Positions 13,616 to 23,608 of a DNA stretch of 64,000 nt are shown here, one piece after another. Each line of letters opens with the position of its first letter. Position 1 is the stretch's first letter. Below the pieces are notes generated by a model. The model had not been told where the DNA came from. It made no database searches and saw nothing but the letters and a program-made list of their open reading frames with translations. A program made the position numbers and the translations under genes. Origin of the DNA: Hetaerina americana (Eukaryota > Arthropoda > Insecta > Odonata > Calopterygidae); contig JAKTNV010000003.1 in assembly GCA_022747635.1 (NCBI GenBank), positions 48,400,475 to 48,464,474 on the forward strand, written 5' to 3'.

Positions 13616-15003
13616 CTATGAAAGGGAAGCGATATTCCAACCAGATCACTTATAGTTGTATAACTAGATACACTTATACAAATTCACAATCAATAATGTT
13701 TTTAAAATAATGTCATAAGGTTTCAATATTGACGAAAGACAAAGGAAAGATTTCCATTTTTTCATTACACCACGCACAATTTCTATAGAATGACTAAGTA
13801 GATATCAATAAAACTATGAGTAGTAATCATTTTCTAATGCATATTACTATGATTAACTATAAAAGAAGTGAACTTTAGTATCACTTATTTGAATGATTAG
13901 CCAAAATAATACAAACATATAACAAAATTAATGTTCAATCTAATCCCACAAAGTCAATGACTTGCGATCGGTGTGAAAGACCACACTTCACGTTGATTTT
14001 CGAGAGAAACAATCGGTATTGAGCAACAACATTTACGATATGTGACCGTGCATGACTGCGTTGAAGCAATCAGCCTGTTGGTATGAAAGCTGACCTTTTG
14101 CGATTGAGATGACCTTAGAGAATTTTCAGTTCATCCCTTTAGTCCAAGTACGTCCAATTTACAGTCAGTCATGTGTGCTATTACGACATTGTCTATTTAC
14201 TATTCCCTGAATATCATAAAATGATGCACTTTCTCAACAGAAAGTGCCACATTCTCTTATTTTTTGTGATGGTGATGTCGGAGACTCCCACACATAACTT
14301 TGCTGTCTGAACTCATGGCAAAAAATAATGTATCTCAGGTTCATCTGCAGTGACCATCTTTTAAATAAACTCCTTATCTTCCTGTTTAGTAAACTTTAAC
14401 TGGGAACAAACCTGCTCGGGAACGTTGTTGCGTTTGGCCATGAGCAGTCTCGGAACCCACAGCGGACAACCACTTCTCATATACAATTTTACTTTCACCA
14501 ATGGGTGGGTGGCGCCCAATTAAATGTTCACTATTTCTGATGTTGCTCTTATCGCAATTCGACAATATTCTCTCACAATGGCAGCAGAGATGTTCATGCA
14601 TATTTTCGCAAGAGTGTCCGGAGCTACGGATCTATTTCGAAATTATCTCCTCTCTCTAAAAATTATAAAAATTACATCATCTAGCTATGCTGTAGGGAAG
14701 ATCAAACTCTCCATTTCCCTTCTGTAGCATTGCATAGGCCTGGGATGACGGTATATTTTTAGCAACAGCAAAATTTCAATGCAGTTCCCGTTCCCGTAGG
14801 CGAACTAAATCCGTTTCTACTTGCAACAGCTGCTGCTCACATAATATTGGAGTCAAACAATATCAACATCGTACCACGTCTACATCATACTTTAAAATAC
14901 ATAAAAAGTAAATTTTTGCACAATAAGAAATAAAAAAAATAAAAATATAAGGCAAACGTTTAGAACCAAAATATGTCCTGGCTAAGGCGTACTATTGACC
15001 CTC
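13616..15003 (-). other. Intron, first part (13.6-15.0 kb)
   Basis: AT-rich intronic DNA between the Ig E exons. I see no open frame with a recognisable domain and no clear repeat. Confidence 0.5.
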
Positions 15004-15223
15004 GCCCTTGTCAAACACTGATTAGTCAGGAGCTTACGAGAGGATTATCTCTGCGCCAGCGGCCCGCCGATCACTCGTAATAAAATGAAATAAATGCAAA
15101 TTAATCACGTACTCTATAGCTTGGATATACTATACAGCATTGATCCTTGCTAGTCTCAAGCACTCACACTCAATCAGGGCTTGCGAGAGACTTCTCTCTA
15201 CACCAGTGGCCCACCAATCGCAC
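15004..15223 (+). repeat. Diverged direct repeat, two copies of about 75 bp
   Basis: Copies at 15004-15077 and 15145-15223 share a scaffold: CACT..ATCAGG..CTTACGAGAG in the first against CACTCAATCAGGGCTTGCGAG in the second. Both end in CCAG(C/T)GGCCC(G/A)CC(G/A)ATC. They are about 140 bp apart and directly precede the LINE fragment. The family is unknown. Confidence 0.6.
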
Positions 15224-15227
15224 ACCA

Positions 15228-16315
15228 GGCTTTTGATATGGTGAATCAGGAAAAATTGATGAGTATATTGCAGAAAATAGGAATAGACTGAGGGAACATG
15301 AGACTAATCCGCAACCTGTACATATCTCAGACTGCTCAGGATGTGTGATAGATGGGGAGGCGAAGGGTCCGGACGGGCAGCGTTGTCCATTATCACCGGT
15401 ACTGTTAAACGTATATGTGGAGGAAATGATTAAAAAAACATTGGGAGAACTGGTGGTAGGAATGAAAGTCGACTGGGAATTCGTAAAACCAGTTAGGTGT
15501 GCTGATGACCAAGCTCTAGTTTGTCAGGCAGCCAAGGGGATGCAAGCATTGCTGAGTGAATTGGAAATTCAGTGTGATAGGTATGGGATAATAATCAATA
15601 TAAAAAAACAAAGGTCATGCGGTTTTCCTGAAAGAGAAATTCTAAGCTTAAGATAAAAATAGGAGGGCAAAAACTAGAGTAGGTGGACAGTTCACGTATT
15701 TCGGAAGTGTTTTGGAACAAAATGGTGAAAGTAGTAGGGACTTAAGGAGAAGAATTGGATTAGGCAAAGAGGTTTTCACGAGGAGGGATTTAATGGCAGG
15801 GACGTTGAGTAAGGATGTTAAGAAAATGCTCGTTAAAACTTTGATATGAAGCGTAGTTATGCACGGCGCGGAAACATTGTCACTGCAACAGGCTGATAAA
15901 CGTAACTTGGAGGCTTTTGAAATATGGGTGTGGAAAAGGATGGAAAAGGTGATATGGACCGAAAGGAAAGGAAATGAGGAAGTGCTAGGTATGGTGGGAG
16001 AGGAGAGAGGATTGTTCGGAGAAATCATAAGGAGGCAGGAAAAATGGATGAAAAGCATATTGATCGGCAGTGGGATGTTGAAGACTGTAATAGAGGGGAA
16101 TGTGAGGATGTTAGGCAAACTAGGAAAGGGTAGGAATAGGATAGGGATGTTGGATGCTATGAAGGGAGGAAGGACGTGTACAAAGATGAAGAGGGGCCTG
16201 TTGAAGAGTAGGATATTGGGTTGTGTTTTGTTAGGAGAAACAAAATATTTATTTGGTAGCTGTGTCCATCCAAAACCTACATTACCGGTAGATTACCTGA
16301 TAATTGATCCAAGGT
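15228..16315 (+). pseudogene. 5'-truncated, decayed RTE-like LINE copy
   Basis: Nearly colinear with the RT and 3' part of the LINE at 25880-26970. It starts at the equivalent of the first RT motif (GCTTTTGATATGGTGAATC) and keeps the ADDQALVCQ region. It shares the 3' end with CATCCAAAACCTACATTACC and GGTAGATTACCT. Frameshifts and stops (for example TGA at about 15291 and TAG at about 15680) break it into pieces. It is dead and non-autonomous, a relic in the Ig D/E intron. Confidence 0.92.
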
Positions 16316-16502
16316 AATATATTATATCTCAAATGATCATGATTCGGTAATAATAATCAAAGCATGGTCTAATCAATCTTAGAGCAAGTCATCGCTTTAA
16401 TTAAAGAATATGAATGATATTAGAATAGGAATAGTGTTACACGTGCAGTAAATCGTCACTTGACGGAAAGGGTTTCGGCTTAGCGTTTTCGGGTTAGCGT
16501 GC

Positions 16503-16505
<3 letters not shown>

Positions 16506-16568
<63 letters not shown>
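16506..16568. repeat. (TA)n microsatellite
   Basis: About 63 bp of pure TA dinucleotides. Confidence 0.97.
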
Positions 16569-16571
<3 letters not shown>

Positions 16572-16955
16572 CGCACGCAAGGGCACGACCGCATTTTCCC
16601 CCCGCATTAATAACCACCGATATTCCACCAAATCTCCCACCTTCCTGAATTATCCCATCCCTACTCATACTGCTTCCAACCATCAATCTTTTGATGACTG
16701 CTTCATCGTTTCGGTGAATGAAATCCTTCCCAAATCTGCTGCTAATATAATAGAGGTGAGAACCCGTGAGATGGCGCATATTTGGGTGGCCCAGTCATTT
16801 AAACCGCCCGGACTGAACCAAGCCCACTGAATGCATCATATGGCTGCCTACATATCCCCCCCACCCCCTTGTTCATTTATCATTGGTCCCTTACCTCTCC
16901 TTCCCTCACCTTTCCCCCGCATATGTACTCTCTGCTCTTCCCCGAGAACGCCATT

Positions 16956-16983
16956 CTGAAGACGACGGCCGAGCCGTCGAAAC
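16956..16983 (+). ncRNA. Hammerhead-ribozyme-like core (candidate)
   Basis: CTGAAGA at 16956-16962, one unpaired C, stem GACGGC, loop CGA, stem GCCGTC, then GAAAC. The architecture is the same as the core at 9121-9091, with a different stem sequence that is still fully paired. Stem III and the cleavage site are not clear. Confidence 0.38.
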
Positions 16984-17095
16984 GTCAAAACAACTTATTT
17001 TGAGTGCCCTTTCTTTGTGTCTCTATGGTTTAAAAATCTACACCTGTGTTTTTATATATTTGTGTGGTCGCCGAAGAGCGTTCCATTTCGAAGAA

Positions 17096-17478
<383 letters not shown>

Positions 17479-17649
17479 AGAGATAGAGTGTGTGCGCTAG
17501 AGTACCTCAATAACTACCTTCAAGGCCTTTAATGGCTCTGAAAATATCATATACCTGATTAAAAAGCTGTTTATTTTGGCCATGATAATTAAATTTTCAG
17601 GAAATGATCAATCGTGATTTTTGTACCGAAAAGTTATTTAAGTGCTCAC

Positions 17650-17965
17650 CACATGACGCCAACTGACGGATATGCCTCGACGTGGGTTAGCAGCCGTATT
17701 TCTCCACCTTCCGGCACTTTGAGAGACATATCCCCAACAGCTACCGGTCCACCTCCTGGTCCAACCTCCCCTTCCAATGGGAACAGGAACTCAGGGGCGA
17801 CATAGGCTCTGATTCCCTTGTCTACAACGAGACGGCAACGGCACGATACGGATCCATGTGCGTTATGCGCCGTTGCTGATATTTCTCCACTGTCCTCCAC
17901 GGCGGCGCGGCTCAGCTCGAGCGTGTGGAATCGCTCCTCATCCTTGGTGATAGCCCAACGGTCGT
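17650..17965 (-). CDS. Exon: second half of Ig domain D and first half of Ig domain E
   Basis: The acceptor TCTCTCCTAG|ACGACC is in phase 1. It completes Ig D with RWAITKDEERFHTLEL and AAVEDSGEISATAHN. The second-cysteine position is Ala, so D keeps only one of the pair. Ig E follows after a Gly/Pro-rich joint (GEVGPGGGPVAVGD), with LKVPEGGEIRLLTHVEA, where the first cysteine is replaced by Thr, and ends just before the tryptophan. The donor ATGTG|GTGAGC is in phase 2, splitting the Trp codon. Confidence 0.9.
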
Positions 17966-18751
17966 CTAGGAGAGATACGAGAATCGTATAGGTAAATAGT
18001 CTGATTTAATCTTTACTTACTACTTTTGAGAAATATCTTTTTTGAAAATGAATCAATATGTACAGTAAAAATAAGGCCAACATGATTGAGGAATGGCTAT
18101 AGCAGGCAACTAAATAAGAAATGGGGATAGCCAATAATGATCAGTCATTTTAACCCTGAACGTTTTATTTTGTTTCAGGGTGCTTTTATTGTGAGGTTAC
18201 ATTATATTCAGAATACAATAATAGCGCCTATCTTCAAAATTTTGAAGGAATGAAAAAAAGAAGAAACGTAAATATAAGACCAGAACGTACAGCTTTCCTT
18301 AAATGAGCGCAGAACGTTAAAAAATACATACATTGAATCATTTTTTTAGTTAAAAAAATATATTTCATCGAATTTTTATATGGCATCACCATTCCCACAA
18401 TTTTTATATTGCCATACAGTTCCCTACATAATCCTGATAAATTACAAACAAGTGCAAAGTAAAACTATGCAAGAGAAAGTATTGCGGAGAACACATTGCA
18501 TGGGAATCCACTGAATCCCTTCTAAGCTCTTTACAAATTCAAAATATTTGAAATTAATAATTTTAGACTACAATTTAAATAATTTTTCTGCCCGTAAAAA
18601 TATTAATATTTTCTCCTTGTGGTTGGTGTGGGCATTATACTTATTTAAATGTTTGCATGAGAAAGTCGTAAATTTAATAAATTACTTTTTATTTTATTTA
18701 TATTTTTAATTTATTTTTATTATAATTTTATAATAAAATTTAATAAATGAC
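17966..18751. other. Intronic AT-rich spacer
   Basis: No frame, RNA gene or repeat recognised. The TTTATT/TAATTTA-rich stretch at 18680-18745 is simple AT-rich DNA. Confidence 0.45.
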
Positions 18752-19141
18752 TGTGATGGAGGATAAAATGCAGAGAAAACCACTTAGGAAAAGAATACCC
18801 ACGTTGGACGGAAGGAAGAGAGACCGGTAGTGGAGTAAAAGAATGGTTTATTGTAATTCAGGTATATAATATTTAGTTTGGGTCGTGTTAAGTGGGACTG
18901 AGAAATGTAGTCAAATCCTATCTTGACTAGTGGACTACTCATTTTGCTTTTATATATCCAATGTCTATTATCGTGATGAAACGATGGTTAAGCCCTTGGT
19001 GACTAAACGTCGATGACCATTTGACGCATGGTCATTCCTCGGAACCCAAGGAACATTCTCGAAGCAAAAGAACTTGGGTCACTTGAATAAGCCAACATGA
19101 GAAATGAAGTCGATAGAATCGCTGAGATTAATTTCCATCAC
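18752..19141 (+). repeat. Candidate solo or 5' LTR
   Basis: Starts TGTGATGGA and ends TCCATCAC, the short inverted ends expected of an LTR, with about 390 bp between. A zinc-knuckle and retropepsin remnant follows on the same strand. A second LTR was not found. Confidence 0.35.
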
Positions 19142-19720
19142 TCTATAATCCTCGGGAACTTCCTCGGGGCGATTCACTCGGTCCACAGCGCTTCTTTGTG
19201 CTTTCAATAATCAAGTGCCTTTGGCTACCTATTCCTTCCAAAAGACTACAAAGAAAGGTTAATACTCTTGTCTACGAAACAAACTCCTCTTCCGGCGAGA
19301 CTGGTCATACACCACGCAGGGATACACGGTCACCCCATACCACAAGCCAATGTTATCAGTTCAGTTGATCGGGTCATATTGCTTGCTTTTATCGCTCCTT
19401 ACTGCAGACCTGTTTTCAGTGTGGTGAGGAAACTCGCATTCCCAAAGAATGTCCGCTCCTTCTCGGTGGGTTGTTTCGCAAACCCGACGACCGCCCGATT
19501 GACTCCCTAAATAAAACGCATGCATCACAGGGAAACTTGTTTACTCCGACCACAAGGTCGGGGACGAGCTAATCGTAGCCATATTACCAGAAGTCGGACT
19601 GATAATTAAGGCATGATACTTGGCCGTATGCTAAAGTTCCTTGTTGATACCGGTGCTCTCATTTCCTTACTCCAACAAAAGAGATACCTATTTTCAGAAT
19701 AAAATCCTCCTCCGTATTCC
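19142..19720 (+). pseudogene. LTR-retrotransposon gag-pol remnant (zinc knuckle and retropepsin)
   Basis: At 19411-19452 a frame reads CFQCGEETRIPKEC, a CCHC knuckle of C-x2-C-x4-x-x4-C spacing in which Arg replaces His. At 19643-19657 another frame reads KFLVDTGALISLL, the Asp-Thr-Gly motif of a retropepsin. The two lie in different frames with no long open frame, so the element is broken. It is probably of the Ty3/Gypsy or BEL type. Integrase and RT are not visible. Confidence 0.6.
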
Positions 19721-20814
19721 ATGCCAATTATAAGTCCTCCCGGCCAGTCTCTTCCAGAGACTTCCAGTGAGACTTACTGTCTCGAGTCTGCGTTCTATTT
19801 CATTGATGACATATGGTAGATATTATCCTCATGATGTCTTAATTACAGATTTAGTGAATACAGGCTAATATGTAATAATTGGTCCTGATTTAATGAAAAA
19901 TCATGAACACTTCTTGAATTTAGACCGATCATTACTAATAACTACTGACCAATATTATGTACCTTACCTTTACCTTACTATTATTAATTACCTCCTAACT
20001 TAGGTCAGCATCTCATTATTGATTTAATTACATGAGCAACCCTTCTTCTCAAGTCTACTGTGCAAATTCTTCATTCAGATGCCATTGAGAGAAAAATGAT
20101 TTTCCTCAGGGCGTAGAGCCCGACAAAAAATCTCACTCAGAGTCAGATTAAATTTCTTTGGTGATCTTTCATTGAACCTTAGCAGTGAAAGTCTATTTAA
20201 TAAGATTCAATTGAGTTACGTCCACTAGGCCGAGAAATATTTGAGCTTAAATCTTGAAATTAATTCTGTATAGCAAGGGCGGCAAGTGTATGGGAGAGTG
20301 GAAACGAAAGTGAGATAACGAGTTTTTTTCATTTTCATTTTTCTGAAGTTTTTTCCATAATTCAAGATTTAAAAACTTTCTTCTGCTGACCGCACTTTCC
20401 ATCCTACTTTCGTGAGCCCACCTTTTATATCAATCCACTTCTGCCCTAAAAAATATGTCGTTTTTGATTACTGGTGACAGCAAATTACTAAACTATGTCA
20501 AACAAAATTTTCATGAAGAAATAGTTTAGAAATTGAAGGGGTTCATGAGTTTCCAGATAATATTTTATCATATTCGAACCAGGTGTAATTAAAAAGCAAT
20601 TGGTTTGATGACTTACTGTATTTTGTCGTAGTTAAGTAAAAATTATGCCGCACTAAGCCAGCCACATAATCAAATAGCTTAATGAAGTTCTTTGATACGG
20701 AAACTGCAGATGCCCAGACCAATGCAGCACATTTGCACACGTTTTACTTTGAGCGTAATTTGTGTAAGGGAAAAAATATATTTCACCATTGAATGTATTG
20801 AGGGACAATGGAGG
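19721..20814. other. Intronic spacer
   Basis: AT-rich DNA after the LTR-element remnant. Nothing recognised. Confidence 0.4.
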
Positions 20815-21068
20815 GGGGAAATTAGCCTAGTGGAAAGAGCGTTCGACTACAAGGCGGAGGGCCCGGGTTCAAATCCGGTTGATTCTGGACACCCTCAGCT
20901 TCACCCAAAAGCTGTGTGGTTTTCCGGCTACCACATGTTTCTGAGAATTTGTAGACAGCACAGGGGGAGGATCCCTCTTTATCATAATTCGTGAATTTCT
21001 TATGCCGCGGAAACCATATGCATGTCGTATGACATTGCGACATGAGCTATTCCTTCGTTCACCAAACA
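20815..21068 (+). mobile_element. tRNA-derived SINE, family B, copy 1
   Basis: The tRNA-like head has an A box (TAGCCTAGTGGAAAGAGCG) and a B box (GGGTTCAAATCC). It is followed by a body with ACACCCTCAGCTTCACCC and AAGCTGTGTGGTTTTCCGG that is shared with the element at 34436. Insertion repeats were not identified. Confidence 0.8.
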
Positions 21069-21544
21069 AAACTTTGGGTTGTTACTGTAGTTTGGTGTTT
21101 ATTTATTAAATTTATTTTAGCATTAAACTGGATCGTTTCGCGAGTACATCTCTGTTATCGTATCTAATTATTCATAAAAGCCTCAACCTTCTACTTCTCA
21201 TTGTTTTAATTCAAACTATCCATCCGATCCCAAACGAAGGAGCGATTTTAGACTGCGCGATGAACAGCTGCAGATTGTATTTCAGTTAACTTGGAAACGA
21301 GTTCCAGGGGAGCGCTCATAATCGTCTACGAACAAAAAATCTCCTTGGGCTTGCGGTTGAAAGCACCGCCGAGAGACGGACTCGAATGCAGGCTCGAGAA
21401 ACCGACAGCGGTTACTCGATGTCGTTACGTCAGAACTCCCTGACTTCAAGGCCATGATGAGAGGATCAACTTATCCTCAAAGTGAAATTACTCTATAATA
21501 ATTCGAAAACTTTTGAATTATTCGGTAAGACCAGGTAAAATTAC
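21069..21544. other. Intronic spacer next to the Ig D exon
   Basis: No repeat or RNA gene recognised. The slightly GC-richer part at 21290-21450 shows no supported exon. Confidence 0.4.
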
Positions 21545-21789
21545 CTTCATCTGGCTTGATTATCACACCGTCCTTCTGCCACACAATCTCTGGCCTAGGT
21601 ATCCCAGCTACTTGACAGGTGAGCCTCACAGGATAAGTCATTTGTACTCTGCGATCACGAAGTCTCATCGTGAACTGCGGAGGGCATTCCCCTCCCAAGT
21701 CTCTTCCTTCTCCGTCAGGTAAAGAAACGGACGCAGACCCCACGACCTCTCCGTCTCCTTCTCCATCCCTACCGACGCTCTGCATTCTC
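21545..21789 (-). CDS. Exon: linker and first half of Ig domain D
   Basis: The acceptor GTCTTTTCAG|GAGAATG is in phase 2 and completes Trp. The exon starts with an acidic Gly-rich linker (DGEGDGEVVGSASV, DGEGRDLGGE). Ig domain D opens with CPPQFTMRLRDRRVQ, has the first cysteine in VRLTCQVAG and the tryptophan in EIVWQKDG. The donor GATGAAG|GTAATT is in phase 1. Unspliced reading runs on for about 20 codons without homology, so the splice site rests on phase and domain continuity. Confidence 0.88.
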
Positions 21790-22284
21790 CTGAAAAGACA
21801 ATTTCATTAGTCTCGAAAAACTTTTCACAGTCACAGAAAAACCAAAAGTTATTTAGTAATTAATAAAATAATTGTTAATATTATATTTGCCTTTTCAGAA
21901 AGAAATCGCAAATCTAAAAATATAATTTCATGAAACAAATTAATTGCATGATTCAATGGCAAGAATTATTTATGCTGATTCAACTATATTACCATAATTC
22001 TAAATTTCTACAATAGCAATATATTTAGGAAAGCAGTCAATTTATTCATGCCAAAAGGTAAGTCATAAATTCTAATCGATTCTATTTCATCATAAACGTA
22101 TTTGACACCTACTGAACGCTGAAAAAGAGGTTAGTAATCTTTAGGATGCCAATATACAACAGTTAATAGCTTATCAAAACTAAAACCTTTGCATATTTCC
22201 AGCATGTGCGGACGGTAGGTGTTCAGTATAGCTCGTATTATAGCATTATCATAGTCGTTACGAAAAATCAGGAACCAGTGGCAG
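21790..22284. other. Intronic spacer upstream of the Ig D exon
   Basis: AT-rich intron with nothing recognised. Confidence 0.45.
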
Positions 22285-22512
22285 ACATTTTTCAGTGGTA
22301 TCCCGATCCCTACGAGAGGTGCTTTGTGGAGAGCACTTTCAATGAGTACGCCCCCCGTCGGATGGGATGTAAAGCTGCGGACCCCTTGGTGTCTTTCGTT
22401 TAGATTAGGCTAATGCCGACGACGGGTTTTTCTCCACCCTTCCTCCTTTCCTGTCCATCCTTAATGGCGCAAATGATCTCAGCTGTCGGTTGCCTCCCAT
22501 AAAAAACTACTA
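22285..22512 (+). mobile_element. SINE, family A, copy 1
   Basis: The body begins TTCAGTGGTATCCCGATCC, carries GTCGGATGGGATGTAAAG and GCTAATGCCGACGACGGG, and ends CAGCTGTCGGTTGCCTCCC. It matches the copies at 35.4 and 45.2 kb along its length. The tRNA head is worn. Confidence 0.85.
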
Positions 22513-22956
22513 TATTTATTTTGTGTGCCTTATGAAGAGCCTTGCCTTATTCAAAATTCTGATGGTTAAAATGTTTACCAGGCCATATGAAAAAAACGAA
22601 TGAAAAGACAGTTATTTAAAACTTGAAAAACTTCGAATACAGAATTTACAGGATCAATTAGAAGGCTTCGACACAAGATTATTCAACATCTTAATTTCTT
22701 CCGGTGCCTGCGATTATCAGCGCATTATTTATACACATAATCTGAAAGCAATAACTTATTTATTTGATAAAAAAGACTAAACACTTTACGAAGTTACACA
22801 AATAATAGAAAAATTTACGCTAGTTTACTTTCAACAATACTATATTTGCTCAATGTTTAGGACAAACAATAAATCATCATGAAAGATCGACTTCAATTGT
22901 ACATAATTCTCATAAAGCACCTTTTTCATTATATATGTGCGAGTATATACACACTC

Positions 22957-22958
<2 letters not shown>
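22513..22958. other. Intronic spacer
   Basis: AT-rich. Nothing recognised between the SINE and the (TA)n tract. Confidence 0.4.
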
Positions 22959-23036
<78 letters not shown>

Positions 23037-23071
23037 ATGTATATATATATATATATATGTATATATACTAT

Positions 23072-23130
<59 letters not shown>
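22959..23130. repeat. Compound (TA)n/(CA)n microsatellite
   Basis: TA dinucleotides with TG/TACA interruptions and a central (CA)n run at about 23072-23093, then TA again to 23124. Confidence 0.96.
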
Positions 23131-23132
<2 letters not shown>

Positions 23133-23133
23133 A

Positions 23134-23368
23134 CACACAATATAGAAACACAAAAAAAAAGAAGAAAACTCACACGTTATTTCTTGATATTTCGACGGAA
23201 ACAATCCGTCTTCCTCTGAAGATATAGAAGTAATCATTACTTCTACATCCATTACCATTACATTACCATTACTTCTATATCTTCAGAGGAAGACGGATTG
23301 TTTCCGTCGAAATATCAAGAAATAACGTGTGAGTGTTCTTCTTTTTTTTGTGTTTCTATATTGTGTGT
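23134..23368. repeat. Long inverted repeat (foldback element)
   Basis: The left arm from CACACAATATAGAAACAC (23134) to about 23247 is mirrored by the right arm ending GTGTTTCTATATTGTGTG (23368). Arms are over 100 bp and nearly perfect, around a loop of about 30 bp with ATTACCATT repeats. There is no coding content. It abuts the (TA)n tract. Confidence 0.88.
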
Positions 23369-23403
23369 TACTGTGTATTGTACTATTCGGCACTTCCGTG
23401 TTA

Positions 23404-23449
23404 CGCCGTATATCGTATATATGTGTAATAGTATATACGATATACGGCG
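23404..23449. repeat. Short palindrome
   Basis: CGCCGTATATCGTATATA is followed after about 10 bases by its reverse complement ending ATATACGGCG. It directly precedes a tRNA-like head. Confidence 0.85.
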
Positions 23450-23545
23450 GTAGTCCAGTGGGTAGAGCGTTGGACTGCTGACCGGAGGGTATCGGGTTCG
23501 ATTCCTGGGCAAGGCAGTCTGGGCACCGGTTGATTACTGTGTTTA
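23450..23545 (+). mobile_element. tRNA-like SINE head
   Basis: The A box TAGTCCAGTGGGTAGAGCG and the B box GGGTTCGATTCC are strong, with an anticodon-arm-like GGACTGCTGACCGGAGG. The head resembles that of the 34436 SINE (GTACTCCAGTGGGTAGAGCG). It ends in (TA)n at 23550. It is a tRNA-derived retroposon or an altered tRNA-like sequence, not a normal tRNA gene. Confidence 0.7.
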
Positions 23546-23547
23546 TG

Positions 23548-23549
<2 letters not shown>

Positions 23550-23607
<58 letters not shown>

Positions 23608-23608
23608 C
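23550..23608. repeat. (TA)n microsatellite
   Basis: TA dinucleotides with one TACATA interruption, sitting exactly between the SINE head and the LINE 5' end. Confidence 0.96.

Larger units (their letters stand above)
16316..17095 (+). mobile_element. Unclassified repeat block around (TA)n, with hammerhead-like motif
   Basis: Contains a (TA)n tract (16506-16568) followed by a C-rich block at 16570-16930 and a CTGAAGA-stem-GAAA core at 16956-16983. Sequence of this type is typical of dispersed retroelement ends, but no protein remnant is visible and the borders are not defined. Confidence 0.35.
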
